Assembly (NCBI RefSeq): GCF_018494055.1
Contig: NZ_JABBFQ010000001.1
Location: forward strand, 532,441-596,440
Reading direction: 5' to 3'
Source of the DNA: Rosenbergiella epipactidis
Lineage (GTDB): Bacteria > Pseudomonadota > Gammaproteobacteria > Enterobacterales > Enterobacteriaceae
Length of the DNA: 64,000 bases
Shown: positions 35,442-45,311 of the stretch, piece after piece
How the letters are laid out: every line of letters begins with the position of its first letter
Numbering within the stretch: the first letter of the stretch is position 1
The notes under the pieces: generated by a model
Databases searched by the model: none
Told to the model about the DNA's origin: nothing
Seen by the model: only the letters and a program-made list of their open reading frames with translations
Position numbers and translations under genes: made by a program

Positions 35442-36379
35442 TGACTATGAATAAATCAATCGTTGTGGTGGATTGTGATGATCCGCAGTTAGCAGAAGAG
35501 ATCTGTAGCGCACTGGCTGATTATAATGAGGTGGAGGCGGTATTGCCTTCACATCCGTCAGCACAGGCGGCACATTATGCCAGTTGCTGGTTTCCTCACC
35601 CAGAACTGTTAACGCATTGTCCCCACCTCAAGCTGGTACAAGCAGCCTCTGCAGGGGTCGATCATCTCCCCGAGGCGCTCTTCACCAGTGATGTTCCTTT
35701 GTGTCGCGTGGTCGATGATAATTTCCGCCATGGAATGTTCGAGTATGCACTGTGGGGCGTTTTACATTTTCAGCGCTATTTCGACCGCGCGATCCATAAT
35801 CAACAACAGAAACGGTGGCAACTTTACGCACAACGGCCAAGCCATGCATTTCGCGTGGGGATAATGGGTCTGGGGGAGATAGGAAGTTACCTTGCCAGTC
35901 AGTTCGCTTCACTCGGCTACCCGGTATCAGGTTGGGCGCGCAGCGAAAAAACACTGGCTGGGGTAGACTGCTTTGCCGGTCCTGATCAACTCGACGCCTT
36001 CTGCCACAACTTGGATGTCCTTATTAATGTCTTACCATTAACCGCGCAAACACGCGGCATCCTAGGCACCCCCTTACTCAATCGCTTACCCCAGGGTACG
36101 GCTTTAATTAACTGTGGTCGGGGTGACCACATGGTCAATCATGAGGTGATAGCGGCCTTAGACAGCGGACAGCTTGGCGGCGCAGTGATCGACGTCTTTC
36201 CGATTGAACCCCTGCCCTCGGAGGACCCGATGTGGACACATCCTAACGTCATCGTCACGCCGCATATGGCCTCTTCCGCTCAGGTCTCCGTGATTGTCTC
36301 GCAGCTTATCGATAACATTGCGCGGGTCGAGCAACATCGTCCGCTGCGTAATCACGTCGATAAACATCACGGCTATTAA
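35441..36379 (+). CDS. D-2-hydroxyacid dehydrogenase, GhrA-like
   Basis: These NAD(P)H-dependent enzymes reduce glyoxylate, hydroxypyruvate and related 2-keto acids. The 312-residue protein has the Rossmann motif GIMGLGEIGSYLASQF and the catalytic triad region: Arg in INCGRGDHMV, Glu in FPIEPLP and His in TPHMASS. It starts at the ATG that overlaps the aldolase stop (TGATG), with a second ATG two codons later. No good ribosome binding site is visible, consistent with translational coupling. Since the aldolase partner is now truncated, expression may be altered. Confidence 0.87.
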   Translation: MTMNKSIVVVDCDDPQLAEEICSALADYNEVEAVLPSHPSAQAAHYASCWFPHPELLTHCPHLKLVQAASAGVDHLPEALFTSDVPLCRVVDDNFRHGMFEYALWGVLHFQRYFDRAIHNQQQKRWQLYAQRPSHAFRVGIMGLGEIGSYLASQFASLGYPVSGWARSEKTLAGVDCFAGPDQLDAFCHNLDVLINVLPLTAQTRGILGTPLLNRLPQGTALINCGRGDHMVNHEVIAALDSGQLGGAVIDVFPIEPLPSEDPMWTHPNVIVTPHMASSAQVSVIVSQLIDNIARVEQHRPLRNHVDKHHGY

Positions 36380-36603
36380 TCGTCAGTGGGAAGTCTTGGC
36401 GATAGGCTCACGCCGCAGGCTTCCCTTATCCTACTGTGACTCATTAATTCGCCAACTAAACGCTCATCGTGCCTTTTACCGTCCCTCTGCCGAAAAAATT
36501 TGCTAAGATCGTTTTAGAACAGTGATCCATTTCATATTTTTAATAAAAATCGACTACGCTTAAACGACAACCCTTTTTATGCCAATGAGCGAGTGGAGCG
36601 AGA

Positions 36604-38004
36604 GTGATACAGAACCCAATACTTTACCCCCAGCGTTCAACGGATGAACCTTCTGCAGAGCAGATCTTCAACTGGGCACGGAATGCACAACTAGGCTCTA
36701 AGCAGCAGCTGTATACGCCGAAAGACGAGGCAGCCTTACAAGCACTGCTTAAAGAATCCTCAGGCCCTATCCGGATTATCGGCAGCCGCCTATCCCCTGG
36801 TCGTATGGTTTCGCCACAGAGCGAAGGCATCCTGCTGGACTTAAAACACTTTCGCGGTGTACTCGCGATGGATGAAAACAGCGTGCGTGTTGCCGCAGGG
36901 ACGCCTTTACAAGAACTGTTTAAAACCCTGCAGCAGAACGGCCGGATGTTGAAATGCTCCCCTGGGGTGATTGCCGTGCAAACCGTGGGCGGAGCGCTCG
37001 CGACCGGTACGCATGGCCAAGGTTTGCAGCAAAGTGCCATCACTGACGAAGTCCTAAGCTTCACCCTTATCCTCGCCAATGGTGAAAAACGGACGTTTCA
37101 ACGTGGGGATGCTGAATTCTCTGCGATAATGGTCAATCTAGGTTGCCTAGGGATTATTACCGAAGTCACGCTTTCCACGGTACCCGAAAACTACTTTACC
37201 TGCGTTAAGACGGCGGTCAGCGCCGATAGCCTAGAGACCGATATTATCGATTGGAACCATCAGCATCTTTTCAGTAAAGCATGGTGGTTTGTCGACGATA
37301 ACTTGCTGCATGTCTGGAATATCGACCCTGCCGACGCCTCGGCGCAGCAACGTTATCAAGAGAACGCCCAACAAGTCGTACAGCACTCTTCCGATCAGGA
37401 CGAGAGCTTAAACGCGACCATTGACCAAACCTTGGCCTTGATGCACGCGGACACTCAGGTTCATGGCCATGGTGGCAAGCAGTTTCGGACTGTCGCGCGC
37501 TTTAAAGATTTCACCGATGTCACCGGGGATATTTACCAATTGTTATGCCGCGGCATCGCCGTGCCGCAAATCAACGTTGAAATCGGTGTGCCGCTCGCGC
37601 AAACCCCGGCGATTATAAGCCATATTAAGCAATGGTATGCCGAGCAACAGCCGCATATGCACTATCCGATTATCTTGCGTTGTACCGGTGCCTCGGAGGC
37701 ATGGTTAAGTCCGGCCTATCAACAGGATACCTGTTACTTCGGCTTTGTCGTCTATTACGCCGACGACGGTTCTCTGTCGCAAGATGGCTTACACTTCCTC
37801 ACCGAGGTGGAGAAGATTTTGGCTACTTACGGCGGACGGCCGCATTGGGGTAAATATTATGATCCCCAACATTATGACTGGCCCACCCTCTATCCTAGAT
37901 GGCAGGATTTTTCTGCGGTGAAGCAGCAACTTGACCCGCAGCAGCGTTTTAGCAACCCTTATATACAGCAACTGTTTCCCTCATCGATAGGAGATCCCGC
38001 ATGA
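36604..38004 (+). CDS. FAD-linked sugar-1,4-lactone oxidase/dehydrogenase (ALO family)
   Basis: The VAO-type flavoprotein fold is clear. The FAD domain spans about residues 35-210, with the phosphate-binding segment VQTVGGALATGTHGQGLQ, and the ALO substrate domain ends with the HWGKYY signature at about 413. Relatives oxidise aldonolactones (L-gulono-, L-galactono- or D-arabinono-lactone). In most members the motif near residue 60 is GxGHSxS, whose His binds FAD covalently. Here it reads IGSRLSPGR with no His, so FAD is probably bound non-covalently, as in plant galactonolactone dehydrogenase. It overlaps the next gene, a GT8 glycosyltransferase, by 4 nt. The substrate is not predictable. Confidence 0.85.
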   Translation: MIQNPILYPQRSTDEPSAEQIFNWARNAQLGSKQQLYTPKDEAALQALLKESSGPIRIIGSRLSPGRMVSPQSEGILLDLKHFRGVLAMDENSVRVAAGTPLQELFKTLQQNGRMLKCSPGVIAVQTVGGALATGTHGQGLQQSAITDEVLSFTLILANGEKRTFQRGDAEFSAIMVNLGCLGIITEVTLSTVPENYFTCVKTAVSADSLETDIIDWNHQHLFSKAWWFVDDNLLHVWNIDPADASAQQRYQENAQQVVQHSSDQDESLNATIDQTLALMHADTQVHGHGGKQFRTVARFKDFTDVTGDIYQLLCRGIAVPQINVEIGVPLAQTPAIISHIKQWYAEQQPHMHYPIILRCTGASEAWLSPAYQQDTCYFGFVVYYADDGSLSQDGLHFLTEVEKILATYGGRPHWGKYYDPQHYDWPTLYPRWQDFSAVKQQLDPQQRFSNPYIQQLFPSSIGDPA

Positions 38005-38834
38005 ACGCATGGGCAACCCTTCTGACCCAAGATGCTTACTTGGTCGGAGTCATTGCGCTCCAGCGCTCTCTAACGCAACAACAGAGCCAGTGGCCGTTGG
38101 TGGTAATGGTCACACCTGCCATCAGTCAAGCCGCGCGCGATCAATTGGCGGCTGAGGGCTGCCGTTGGGTGGAGATCACCCCGCTATACCCTAAAGCGGA
38201 GCTAAGCCAACACTATGCCTCCGCGCAATTTGGCGAGGTATGGTCGAAACTGCGTGTCTGGGGCTTAACCGACTACCGTCGTATCGTCTTTCTCGATGCG
38301 GATATGTTGGCGGTACGCAATATGGATGAGCTGTTTGACTTACCTCTTGCCGAGGGGCACATTGCCGCCTGTCATGCCTGCCGCTGTAACCCTAATCAGA
38401 TCGCTAGCTACCCTGCTAGCTGGCAACCGCAAGCCTGTCATTATACTTGGCAAGAGAAAAAGCAACCGCCGCCTGCATCACTGGATCTCTACCTAAATGG
38501 CGGATTCCTAGTGTTAACACCAGATGAAGCGATGGCTAACCATCTCGTGGAAAAGGTAGAGGGGATCAGTGATTTAAGTCGTTATCCCTTCTCAGAACAA
38601 GACTTGCTTAATGAAGTCTATGAGAACCGCTGGACACCGCTTTCTTACGGCTATAACGCGCTGAAAACCTTACCCTTCCAGCATAAAGGCTTATGGAAAT
38701 TCGATGAGGTGAAGAATATTCACTATATTTTGAAAAAGCCTTGGCAGAAGCCCCGTCACCCTAACGCTGATGAGCAGGATCGCGATACGCCGCTTGACGC
38801 ATTGTGGTGGCAGGTATATCAGCCGGAAAGTTAA
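38001..38834 (+). CDS. GT8-family glycosyltransferase (glycogenin/galactinol synthase type)
   Basis: This retaining glycosyltransferase has 277 residues and no membrane segment. The GT8 elements are RIVFLDADML (metal-binding DxD at Asp99/Asp101), LDLYLNGGFLVL, FSEQDLLNEVY and the C-terminal HYILKKPW (the HxxGxxKPW-type motif). The family uses UDP-sugars; the architecture is nearer to eukaryotic glycogenin/galactinol synthase proteins than to LPS glycosyltransferases of the WaaI/J type. It is translationally coupled to the lactone oxidase upstream and ends at a strong terminator. Confidence 0.86.
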   Translation: MNAWATLLTQDAYLVGVIALQRSLTQQQSQWPLVVMVTPAISQAARDQLAAEGCRWVEITPLYPKAELSQHYASAQFGEVWSKLRVWGLTDYRRIVFLDADMLAVRNMDELFDLPLAEGHIAACHACRCNPNQIASYPASWQPQACHYTWQEKKQPPPASLDLYLNGGFLVLTPDEAMANHLVEKVEGISDLSRYPFSEQDLLNEVYENRWTPLSYGYNALKTLPFQHKGLWKFDEVKNIHYILKKPWQKPRHPNADEQDRDTPLDALWWQVYQPES

Positions 38835-38843
38835 AAGATCGCG

Positions 38844-38875
38844 ATGGGCTAATCCCTATGGCTTAGCCCATTTTT
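38844..38875 (+). terminator. Terminator of the lactone oxidase/GT8 operon
   Basis: ATGGGCTAA and TTAGCCCAT form a 9-bp stem followed by TTTT, just before the convergent phosphodiesterase gene. Confidence 0.85.
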
Positions 38876-38877
38876 AA

Positions 38878-40626
38878 TTAGTCGGAGACCAAATCGGATT
38901 CGAGAAGTTTTTGGATTTTTGCGTTACTGACTGCTGGACTGAATAAGAATCCCTGTCCGATAAGGTAGCCTTCGTTAATCAGCGTGTCACACTGCTCTTG
39001 CTCTTCCACCCCTTCCGCCACGACATCCATACCTAGGCAGTTTGCCAACAGCAAAAGCGCTTTGATAATGGCTTTACCTTCGCGGCCTTGGTGTAAGCTG
39101 CTGACGAAACTGCGATCGACCTTAATCACATCCACCGAGTAATCCTTGATATTACTCAGGGTTGAGTAACCGGTGCCGAAATCATCTAACGCAATACGTA
39201 TTCCTTGCTTTCTTAGCTCTTTAATCGCGCGGATCACAAATTCTGCGCCATGCCCAACAATCATATGCTCGGTAATTTCAATTTCGATCAGCCGAGGGTC
39301 GATTCCATAGTGGGCAATCTGCGCCAGACATTTTTCGGCATAGTCGTCCCACATAAATTCGACCGGCGAAGCATTCAGTGACACCGGCACCAGCGTGAGG
39401 CCTTTCTCAGTCCACGTTTTGATATCCTCGAACACTCGCGTACGCATTTGCTCACCGATTTTTTCGACCAGTGACCGGTTTTCAAAGGCCGCCCAGATAG
39501 CACCGGGATAAGCTAATTCACCTGTTGGGGTGGTAAAGCGTAGTAACGCTTCCAAGCCCACCAACTGCCCATCGTTCAATCGCACTTTGGGCTGGTAATA
39601 GGGTTCGATTTTATGATGATCGATAGCATATTGCGCCAGTTCTAACTGCTCGGCAATGCGCGTGACGCTCTTCATCAACTGGCTATGATACTGCAGCACG
39701 CCACCGCGACCGTTCTGCTTGATTTCACTGAGGGCGACATTCGCTGCTTTCGTTAACATCTCGCTATTTTCGACCGAATAAGGCCAAGTGGCGGTACCGA
39801 TGCTCATTGATAGACGGACGGATTGTCCATTATGGCTGATCGGTTTAGCGATAGCATTGATGATATTTTGCGCGAGCTGATTGATTTCTTCAGTACTCAC
39901 TGTTTGAGGAATAATGATGGCAAATTCATCACTCGACAGACGCGCAACATAGCCTTGACCCGATAGCTTTTTTATTAACCGTTTGGCGACAACCTTGAGT
40001 ATATGGTCGCCGAAAAGGCTTCCACGGGTATCGTTTAACAGTTTGAAGTGGTCGAGATCGGCGTGTAATAAGGTCACGGATTGATGCGTCGCTTTAGCAA
40101 TACGCAACGCTTTCTTAAGATAGGACTGGAAATGACGGCGATTCGGGATATTGGTTAACTCATCGAACTCGCTAAGATGACGCAGTTTGGTCTCCGCCGA
40201 GCACTGTTGTGTCACGTTTCTCGACACACAGAGAATGCTGCTGACGACACCTTGCTCGTTGTGAACCGGGGTGAGGAGATTGTCCCAAAAGGTAATTTCG
40301 CCTAATTCATTAATGCTTTTTCCCAGAAACTGCGCATTCTCGCCTGAGCGAGCCTTTTGCAGCGCTTTTCTGCCCGGCTTTCTAATTTCTTCCGGCAACA
40401 GCGGTAGCCACTCCATTCCAAAGCCTGAAAGAGGATCCACCCCCAAGGCAGTGCAGCCAGATTGATTCATGTTGATTACTCGCCCGTCTGGGCTAAGAAT
40501 TTTAATACAATCTATACTGGCATCAAGCATCGCTTTGTAAGCATACAAAGTCTCTAAATGACCTTTATCATATGCGCCATCATCAAAAGAAGGCGATGAG
40601 ACAGCCGAAGGTAAAGTCTTTGTCAT
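38878..40626 (-). CDS. PAS-GGDEF-EAL protein, probable c-di-GMP phosphodiesterase
   Basis: The order is PAS (about 25-140), GGDEF (about 150-315) and EAL (about 325-575) in 582 residues with no membrane segment. The GGDEF signature is SSDEF at 231-235, so cyclase activity is unlikely and the domain may instead bind GTP or regulate. The EAL domain looks active: EALLRF (359-364), NASPVEF, EITEHM, DDFGTGYS, KVDRSFV and AEGVEE are all present with their metal-binding Glu, Asn, Asp and Lys residues. The PAS domain would sense a cytoplasmic cue. Its chromosomal position between flagellar and adhesin loci fits a role in the motility/attachment switch, but that is inference. Confidence 0.9.
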   Translation of the reverse strand: MTKTLPSAVSSPSFDDGAYDKGHLETLYAYKAMLDASIDCIKILSPDGRVINMNQSGCTALGVDPLSGFGMEWLPLLPEEIRKPGRKALQKARSGENAQFLGKSINELGEITFWDNLLTPVHNEQGVVSSILCVSRNVTQQCSAETKLRHLSEFDELTNIPNRRHFQSYLKKALRIAKATHQSVTLLHADLDHFKLLNDTRGSLFGDHILKVVAKRLIKKLSGQGYVARLSSDEFAIIIPQTVSTEEINQLAQNIINAIAKPISHNGQSVRLSMSIGTATWPYSVENSEMLTKAANVALSEIKQNGRGGVLQYHSQLMKSVTRIAEQLELAQYAIDHHKIEPYYQPKVRLNDGQLVGLEALLRFTTPTGELAYPGAIWAAFENRSLVEKIGEQMRTRVFEDIKTWTEKGLTLVPVSLNASPVEFMWDDYAEKCLAQIAHYGIDPRLIEIEITEHMIVGHGAEFVIRAIKELRKQGIRIALDDFGTGYSTLSNIKDYSVDVIKVDRSFVSSLHQGREGKAIIKALLLLANCLGMDVVAEGVEEQEQCDTLINEGYLIGQGFLFSPAVSNAKIQKLLESDLVSD

Positions 40627-40759
40627 TAGTTCCTCAGAAAATTAAAACTTTTCGCTTACCGTACACTTTCAGCTGAAGCTTAGGGTGCTATTTTTTCGCC
40701 AGCTTTACACAATAAGCCTAATAATTCAGATTGCGATAGGAATTGTCTTATAGGCCGAG

Positions 40760-42210
40760 TTAAATCGATTTATTCGCGCGTTGGATCATTTTTCGATAAT
40801 TATTTAACCAAGTACCACTGTGCAATCGCCACCAAAAACAGACGCCACGCACTGCCCAATCCATCACCATCCCAAGCCATACACCGACCACGCCCCAGCC
40901 TAACCAGATACCGAGAACATAGCCCATTACGACGCGCGCGCCCCACATACTGAACATCGAAACATACATGGCGAACCGCGCATCTCGCGCCCCTTTCAGG
41001 CTTGCCGGTAACACCCAAGAGCAGGCCCAGATCGGCATAAAAGCGGCGTTAAGCCATACAAATGCTGTGTAACGCTAATCACTTCCGGGTCGGCGGTATA
41101 GAAACGCGCCAATAGCCCAGCAAAAGGAATAGTTGACCACGCGATAAGCGTTAATCCCACGGTCGCTAGCCAAAAAACATGACGTATTTGCTTTTCTGCT
41201 TGATACACCTGATCTAATCCTAGGCGTTTACCCGTAATAATCGTCGATGATGAAGCCAAGGCATTGCCGGGGAGATTAATCAACGAGGCAATGGAAAACG
41301 CAATAAAGTTTCCGGCAATATCGCTGGTGCCCATGCCCGCGACGTAAATTTGCGTGAGAAGTTTACCGCCATTAAATAGCACCGACTCGACGCTGGCGGG
41401 CACCCCGATACTCAACACTTCTTTAAGAATCAGTGTATTCCACCGCGAGAAATAACTTTTAATCGGAATCAAGAGTGCGCCACTAAAACGGTTAGCCAAT
41501 ACAATAATAATGACTAACGCCCCGATATAGCGAGAGAGGGTTAGCCCTAACCCTGCCCCACTGAAACCGAGTCCATTCCAGCCTAAACAACCATAAATAA
41601 GAATTGAACTGATGATGATATTTAAAATATTCATCCCCGCATTAACCAACATCGGCACTTTGGTATTACCAGCTCCCCTTAATGCCCCACTGCCTATCAA
41701 TGCAATGGCGGCGGCAGGATAGCTCCACGCTGAGATATGCAGATAGTTAAGCGCCATGGCTTTCACTTCAGGATCAGCGCTGCCGGCAATGACTTGGATA
41801 ATCTCTTGTCCAAAACATTCAATAATGATCGCCAGCACAAAGCCGATGACGGTCATCAGCCCGAGAGATTGTCGCGCCGCGGCTCGGGCGCGTTCACCCT
41901 CACCTCGCGCCAAACTAAACGCCACCACGACGGTGGTACCCAGATCGATCGCCGCGAAAAAGGCTATCACTACCATATTAAAGCTATCGGCAAGCCCCAC
42001 CCCGGCCATCGCCGCTTTGCCGAGCCAACTGACCAGGAAGGTACTTAATACCCCCATTAACAGGACGCAGAGGTTTTCGATAAAGATGGGGACCGCAAAA
42101 GGGGTTATTTCACGCCAAAATAGGGTTCGGTAGCGGCGTCGTTGACGATACCAAGGCGTTCGTTGAATCACTTGAGCAAGGGGACGAATAACACGTTGCA
42201 CAATGCACAT
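40760..42210 (-). pseudogene. yeeO: YeeO-type MATE efflux protein, single-base frameshift
   Basis: The 5' frame (from 42210, or the GTG at 42201 which has a better-placed AGG) covers most of a MATE transporter: LFWREITPFAVPIFIENLCV, SWLGKAAMAGVGLADSFNMV, GSGALRGAGNTKVPMLVN. At about 41055 the frame is lost; the missing C-terminal part continues in another frame as WLNAAFMPIWACSWVLPASL and ends near 40760. Inserting one T (TATGG to TATTGG) restores the family sequence, so this is a one-base deletion or a sequencing error. In E. coli YeeO exports FMN/FAD and lies near amn and tRNA-Asn, as here. Confidence 0.9.
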
Positions 42211-42423
42211 CCTTTTTCCGCACGGAGAAGACAGAGATACTCAACGATTATCTATTACGACAGGCGATGGATTAACTTTAGTGTTTAACCATTAATAACT
42301 CAATAATATTTAACAAATTTAATACAATTCTGGTTTATGCTGAGTTCTGTTTGTAGTGTATAAAAACACGGGGTAGAGTAATCCTGATTTTATGCCCCGC
42401 CTGATGAAGAGAGGTTCACCATC

Positions 42424-43869
42424 ATGTCACAACCACAGTTAGCCATCGAACAAGCGTTAGATCAGTTAGAAATCGACTATGAGAGTGCCGTGGCCGCATT
42501 AAGAGCGGCATTAGAACGCTATGTTACCTCAGGCGAATTACCCAGCAGCGACGCCCGACAAGCCGGTCTTTTTGCCTATCCTGAGCTTGTTCTGCACTGG
42601 CAAGGTGAGCAGACACCTGTCCAGCGCGTGCGGGCGTGGGGACGTTTCACCCATGCTGGCACCTACAGCGCGACCATTACTCAACCGGCACTCTTTCGTC
42701 GCTATTTGACCGAACAGCTGGAGATGCTCAGTAAAGAATATCAATTCACCCTTGAGGTTCGCCGGTCTGCGGTAGAGATCCCCTACCCCTACGTATTAGA
42801 CGGTTTGGCCTTGACGATTGAACGCCAGCAAATGGCCACCATTACTCGTTTTTTCCCCACCACTGATCTGGCTAATATCGGCGACGATATTTCCGATGGC
42901 TTGGTAACGCATGATCAAGAGATGCCCCTCGGCCAATTCGATGCCTTGCGGGTCGATTTTTCGCTGGCACGTCTTAAACATTATACCGGCACCCCGCCAG
43001 AGAGCGTTCAGCCCTATATTCTGTTTACCAATTATACTCGCTATGTCGATGAGTTTATTCGCTGGGGGAAAGAGCAAGTCGCTGACCCGAGCTCGCCTTA
43101 TATCGCCTTAGTCTGCGCCGGCGGCGATGTACTCAATGCGCAGAATATCGAACAAGAATTACGTCAAGATGCCTGGAAGAAACATCAAATGCCCGCTTGG
43201 CATCTGGTTACCGAGGATAATCAAGGCATCTCGCTGATTAATATTGGTGTTGGCCCCTCAAATGCCAAAACGATCTGCGACCACCTTGCCGTCTTACGGC
43301 CCCACGCATGGTTAATGATTGGTCACTGCGGTGGGTTACGTGAGAGTCAGCGAATTGGCGATTATGTGTTAGCCCATGCCTATCTGCGTGACGACCATGT
43401 ATTGGATAGTGTGTTACCTGCGGATATTCCGGTACCGAGCATCGCAGAAGTCCAACGCGCACTCTACGATGCCACGCGCCATCTATCCGGTGAAACCGAC
43501 AGCACCACGATCAAGCAGCGCTTACGCACGGGGACCGTCGTCACGACCGATGACCGAAATTGGGAGCTTCGTTACGCAGCCTCAGCCTTGCGCTTCAACT
43601 TAAGCCGTGCGATCGCCGTGGATATGGAGAGTGCCACTATCGCAGCGCAGGGCTATCGTTTTCGTGTCCCTTACGGCACGCTACTCTGTGTGTCTGATAA
43701 ACCCTTACATGGCGAGATCAAATTGCCCGGCCAAGCTAACCGGTTCTATGATGGGGCGATTTCTGAGCATCTGCAGATAGGAATTTGTGCGGTGGACCTG
43801 CTGCGTGCGGAAGGCGATAAACTGCATTCTCGTAAGTTACGGACTTTCGTCGAGCCTCCCTTCCGTTAA
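42424..43869 (+). CDS. amn: AMP nucleosidase
   Basis: Amn splits AMP into adenine and ribose 5-phosphate, controlling the adenylate pool. The protein has 481 residues (484 in E. coli), with the N-terminal AMN-specific domain (about 10-180) and a C-terminal nucleoside-phosphorylase fold (GVGPSNAKTICDHLAVLRPH, MIGHCGGLRESQRIGDYVLA, AVDMESATIAAQGYRFRVPY). AGAGAGG lies about 10 nt upstream. It converges on a purine permease; together they would deal with released adenine. Confidence 0.96.
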   Translation: MSQPQLAIEQALDQLEIDYESAVAALRAALERYVTSGELPSSDARQAGLFAYPELVLHWQGEQTPVQRVRAWGRFTHAGTYSATITQPALFRRYLTEQLEMLSKEYQFTLEVRRSAVEIPYPYVLDGLALTIERQQMATITRFFPTTDLANIGDDISDGLVTHDQEMPLGQFDALRVDFSLARLKHYTGTPPESVQPYILFTNYTRYVDEFIRWGKEQVADPSSPYIALVCAGGDVLNAQNIEQELRQDAWKKHQMPAWHLVTEDNQGISLINIGVGPSNAKTICDHLAVLRPHAWLMIGHCGGLRESQRIGDYVLAHAYLRDDHVLDSVLPADIPVPSIAEVQRALYDATRHLSGETDSTTIKQRLRTGTVVTTDDRNWELRYAASALRFNLSRAIAVDMESATIAAQGYRFRVPYGTLLCVSDKPLHGEIKLPGQANRFYDGAISEHLQIGICAVDLLRAEGDKLHSRKLRTFVEPPFR

Positions 43870-43876
43870 AAAAAAA

Positions 43877-43901
43877 AGCGTTAGGTCATCGACCTAACGC
43901 T
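43877..43901. terminator. Bidirectional terminator between amn and the purine permease
   Basis: AGCGTTAGGTC and GACCTAACGCT make a perfect 11-bp stem with an ATC loop. A run of ten A precedes it (a T-run for the minus strand), and a short T-run follows on the plus strand. Confidence 0.92.
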
Positions 43902-43910
43902 AGTTTTCGT

Positions 43911-45206
43911 CTAGGTGGTTAACCAACCCAGTTTAATCACGAACAATACGGTCAATACGATTAGCGCGGGATTCAGCTCTTTGTATTTACCGGTACAGAG
44001 CTTAATCACCGTCCAACTGATAAACCCGAACGCAATACCGTTGGCAATCGAGTAGGTTAATGGCATCGCTAAGGCGGTAATAGTTACCGGTGCCGCCGTT
44101 GAGATATCCTTCCAATCGATTTCCGCTAACCCTGACGCCATCAGGACCGCCACAAACAGCAGCGCAGGGGCCGTTGCATAGACGGGCACACTACCGGCTA
44201 ACGGAGAGAAAAACAGCGACAGTAAGAACAGAATGCCGACTACGATTGCGGTCAATCCCGTCCGGCCGCCAACAGCCGCCCCAGCGCTAGACTCAACAAA
44301 ACTGGTGGTGGTTGAGGTTCCGAGTAACGAGCCGAAAAGTGCCGCGATACTATCAGAGAGCAGCGCGCGTCCCATCGAAGGAATATTACCGTGCTCATCG
44401 GTCAGTCCTGCTTTACGCGTTACGCCAATCAGCGTTCCAGAGTTATCGAACACATCGACAAATAAGAAGGCAAAAATAACGCTGACCAGCCCGACATTAA
44501 AGGCCCCGGCAATATCCAGCTGTAAGAAGGTCGGTGCCAGCGAAGGAGGTGAGGAAATCACGCCACCAAAAGGCGAAAGCCCGGTCAAAATGGAAATTGC
44601 AGTAATCACTAGGATACCAATTAAGATTGCACCGGTCACACGACGCGCTTCAAGGATAACAATCAGGAAGAAGCCCGCAATCGCTAAAAGTGGACCTGGT
44701 TTAGTTAAGTCCCCCATCCCCACTAGAGTCGCTGGGTTATCGACAACGATGCCAGCACCTTCTAGCGCTACGATAGCGAGAAATAACCCAATCCCGGCGG
44801 CAATCGCAGAGCGAAGTGCAAGGGGGATGCTGCGGATAATCCACTCCCTAATTTTGAAAATTGAGAGACAGAAGAACAGCACAGCAGAGATAAAGACGGC
44901 ACCCAAAGCGACTTGCCAGTGATACCCCATATGTAACACGACGGTATAGGTGAAGAAGGCGTTTAGCCCCATTCCCGGTGCTAAAGCAATAGGAAGGTTA
45001 GCAATCATCCCCATCAATACTGAGCCAATGGCGGCGGCTAAACAGGTCGCCACGAAGACCGCGCCTTTGTCCATTCCAGTCTGCCCCAAAATAGAGGGGT
45101 TAACGAAAAGAATGTAGGCCATCGCCAAAAAGGTCGTAATCCCGGCAATGATTTCTGTTTTAACGTTGGTGTTGTTTGCCTTTAATTTAAAGAACTTTTC
45201 GAGCAT
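43911..45206 (-). CDS. NCS2-family purine permease (AdeP/PbuG-AzgA type)
   Basis: These proton symporters import adenine, guanine or hypoxanthine. The 431-residue protein aligns with the AdeP/AdeQ branch: MLEKFFKLKANNTNVKTEII, GITTFLAMAYILFVNPSILG, NLPIALAPGMGLNAFF, LFDSSGTLIGVT-like VFDNSGTLIGVTRKAGLTDE and SFVESSAGAAVGGRTGLTAI. About 14 membrane segments are visible. A near-consensus PurR operator lies about 90 nt upstream of the start, which fits control by purine availability. Which base it prefers cannot be told. Confidence 0.92.
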   Translation of the reverse strand: MLEKFFKLKANNTNVKTEIIAGITTFLAMAYILFVNPSILGQTGMDKGAVFVATCLAAAIGSVLMGMIANLPIALAPGMGLNAFFTYTVVLHMGYHWQVALGAVFISAVLFFCLSIFKIREWIIRSIPLALRSAIAAGIGLFLAIVALEGAGIVVDNPATLVGMGDLTKPGPLLAIAGFFLIVILEARRVTGAILIGILVITAISILTGLSPFGGVISSPPSLAPTFLQLDIAGAFNVGLVSVIFAFLFVDVFDNSGTLIGVTRKAGLTDEHGNIPSMGRALLSDSIAALFGSLLGTSTTTSFVESSAGAAVGGRTGLTAIVVGILFLLSLFFSPLAGSVPVYATAPALLFVAVLMASGLAEIDWKDISTAAPVTITALAMPLTYSIANGIAFGFISWTVIKLCTGKYKELNPALIVLTVLFVIKLGWLTT

Positions 45207-45295
45207 GTTATTTTCTCAAATTATCGTCATTTATACACAATACAATGCCCTGTCTAGGCTTGATCGCGTGCTCATGGTGGTGGAACGCACTCAAT

Positions 45296-45311
45296 ACGTA
45301 AACGTTTTCGT
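45296..45311 (-). promoter_or_regulatory. PurR operator-like site upstream of the purine permease
   Basis: ACGTAAACGTTTTCGT matches the enteric PurR consensus ANGCAANCGNTTNCNT at all defined positions but one (T for C at position 4). It lies 90-105 bp upstream of the permease start codon, between it and the truncated nac. Confidence 0.7.

Noticed and set aside
41040..41080. yeeO frameshift considered as programmed ribosomal frameshifting
   Set aside because: There is no slippery heptamer or downstream pseudoknot, and a one-base insertion restores the family sequence, so mutation or sequencing error is simpler.
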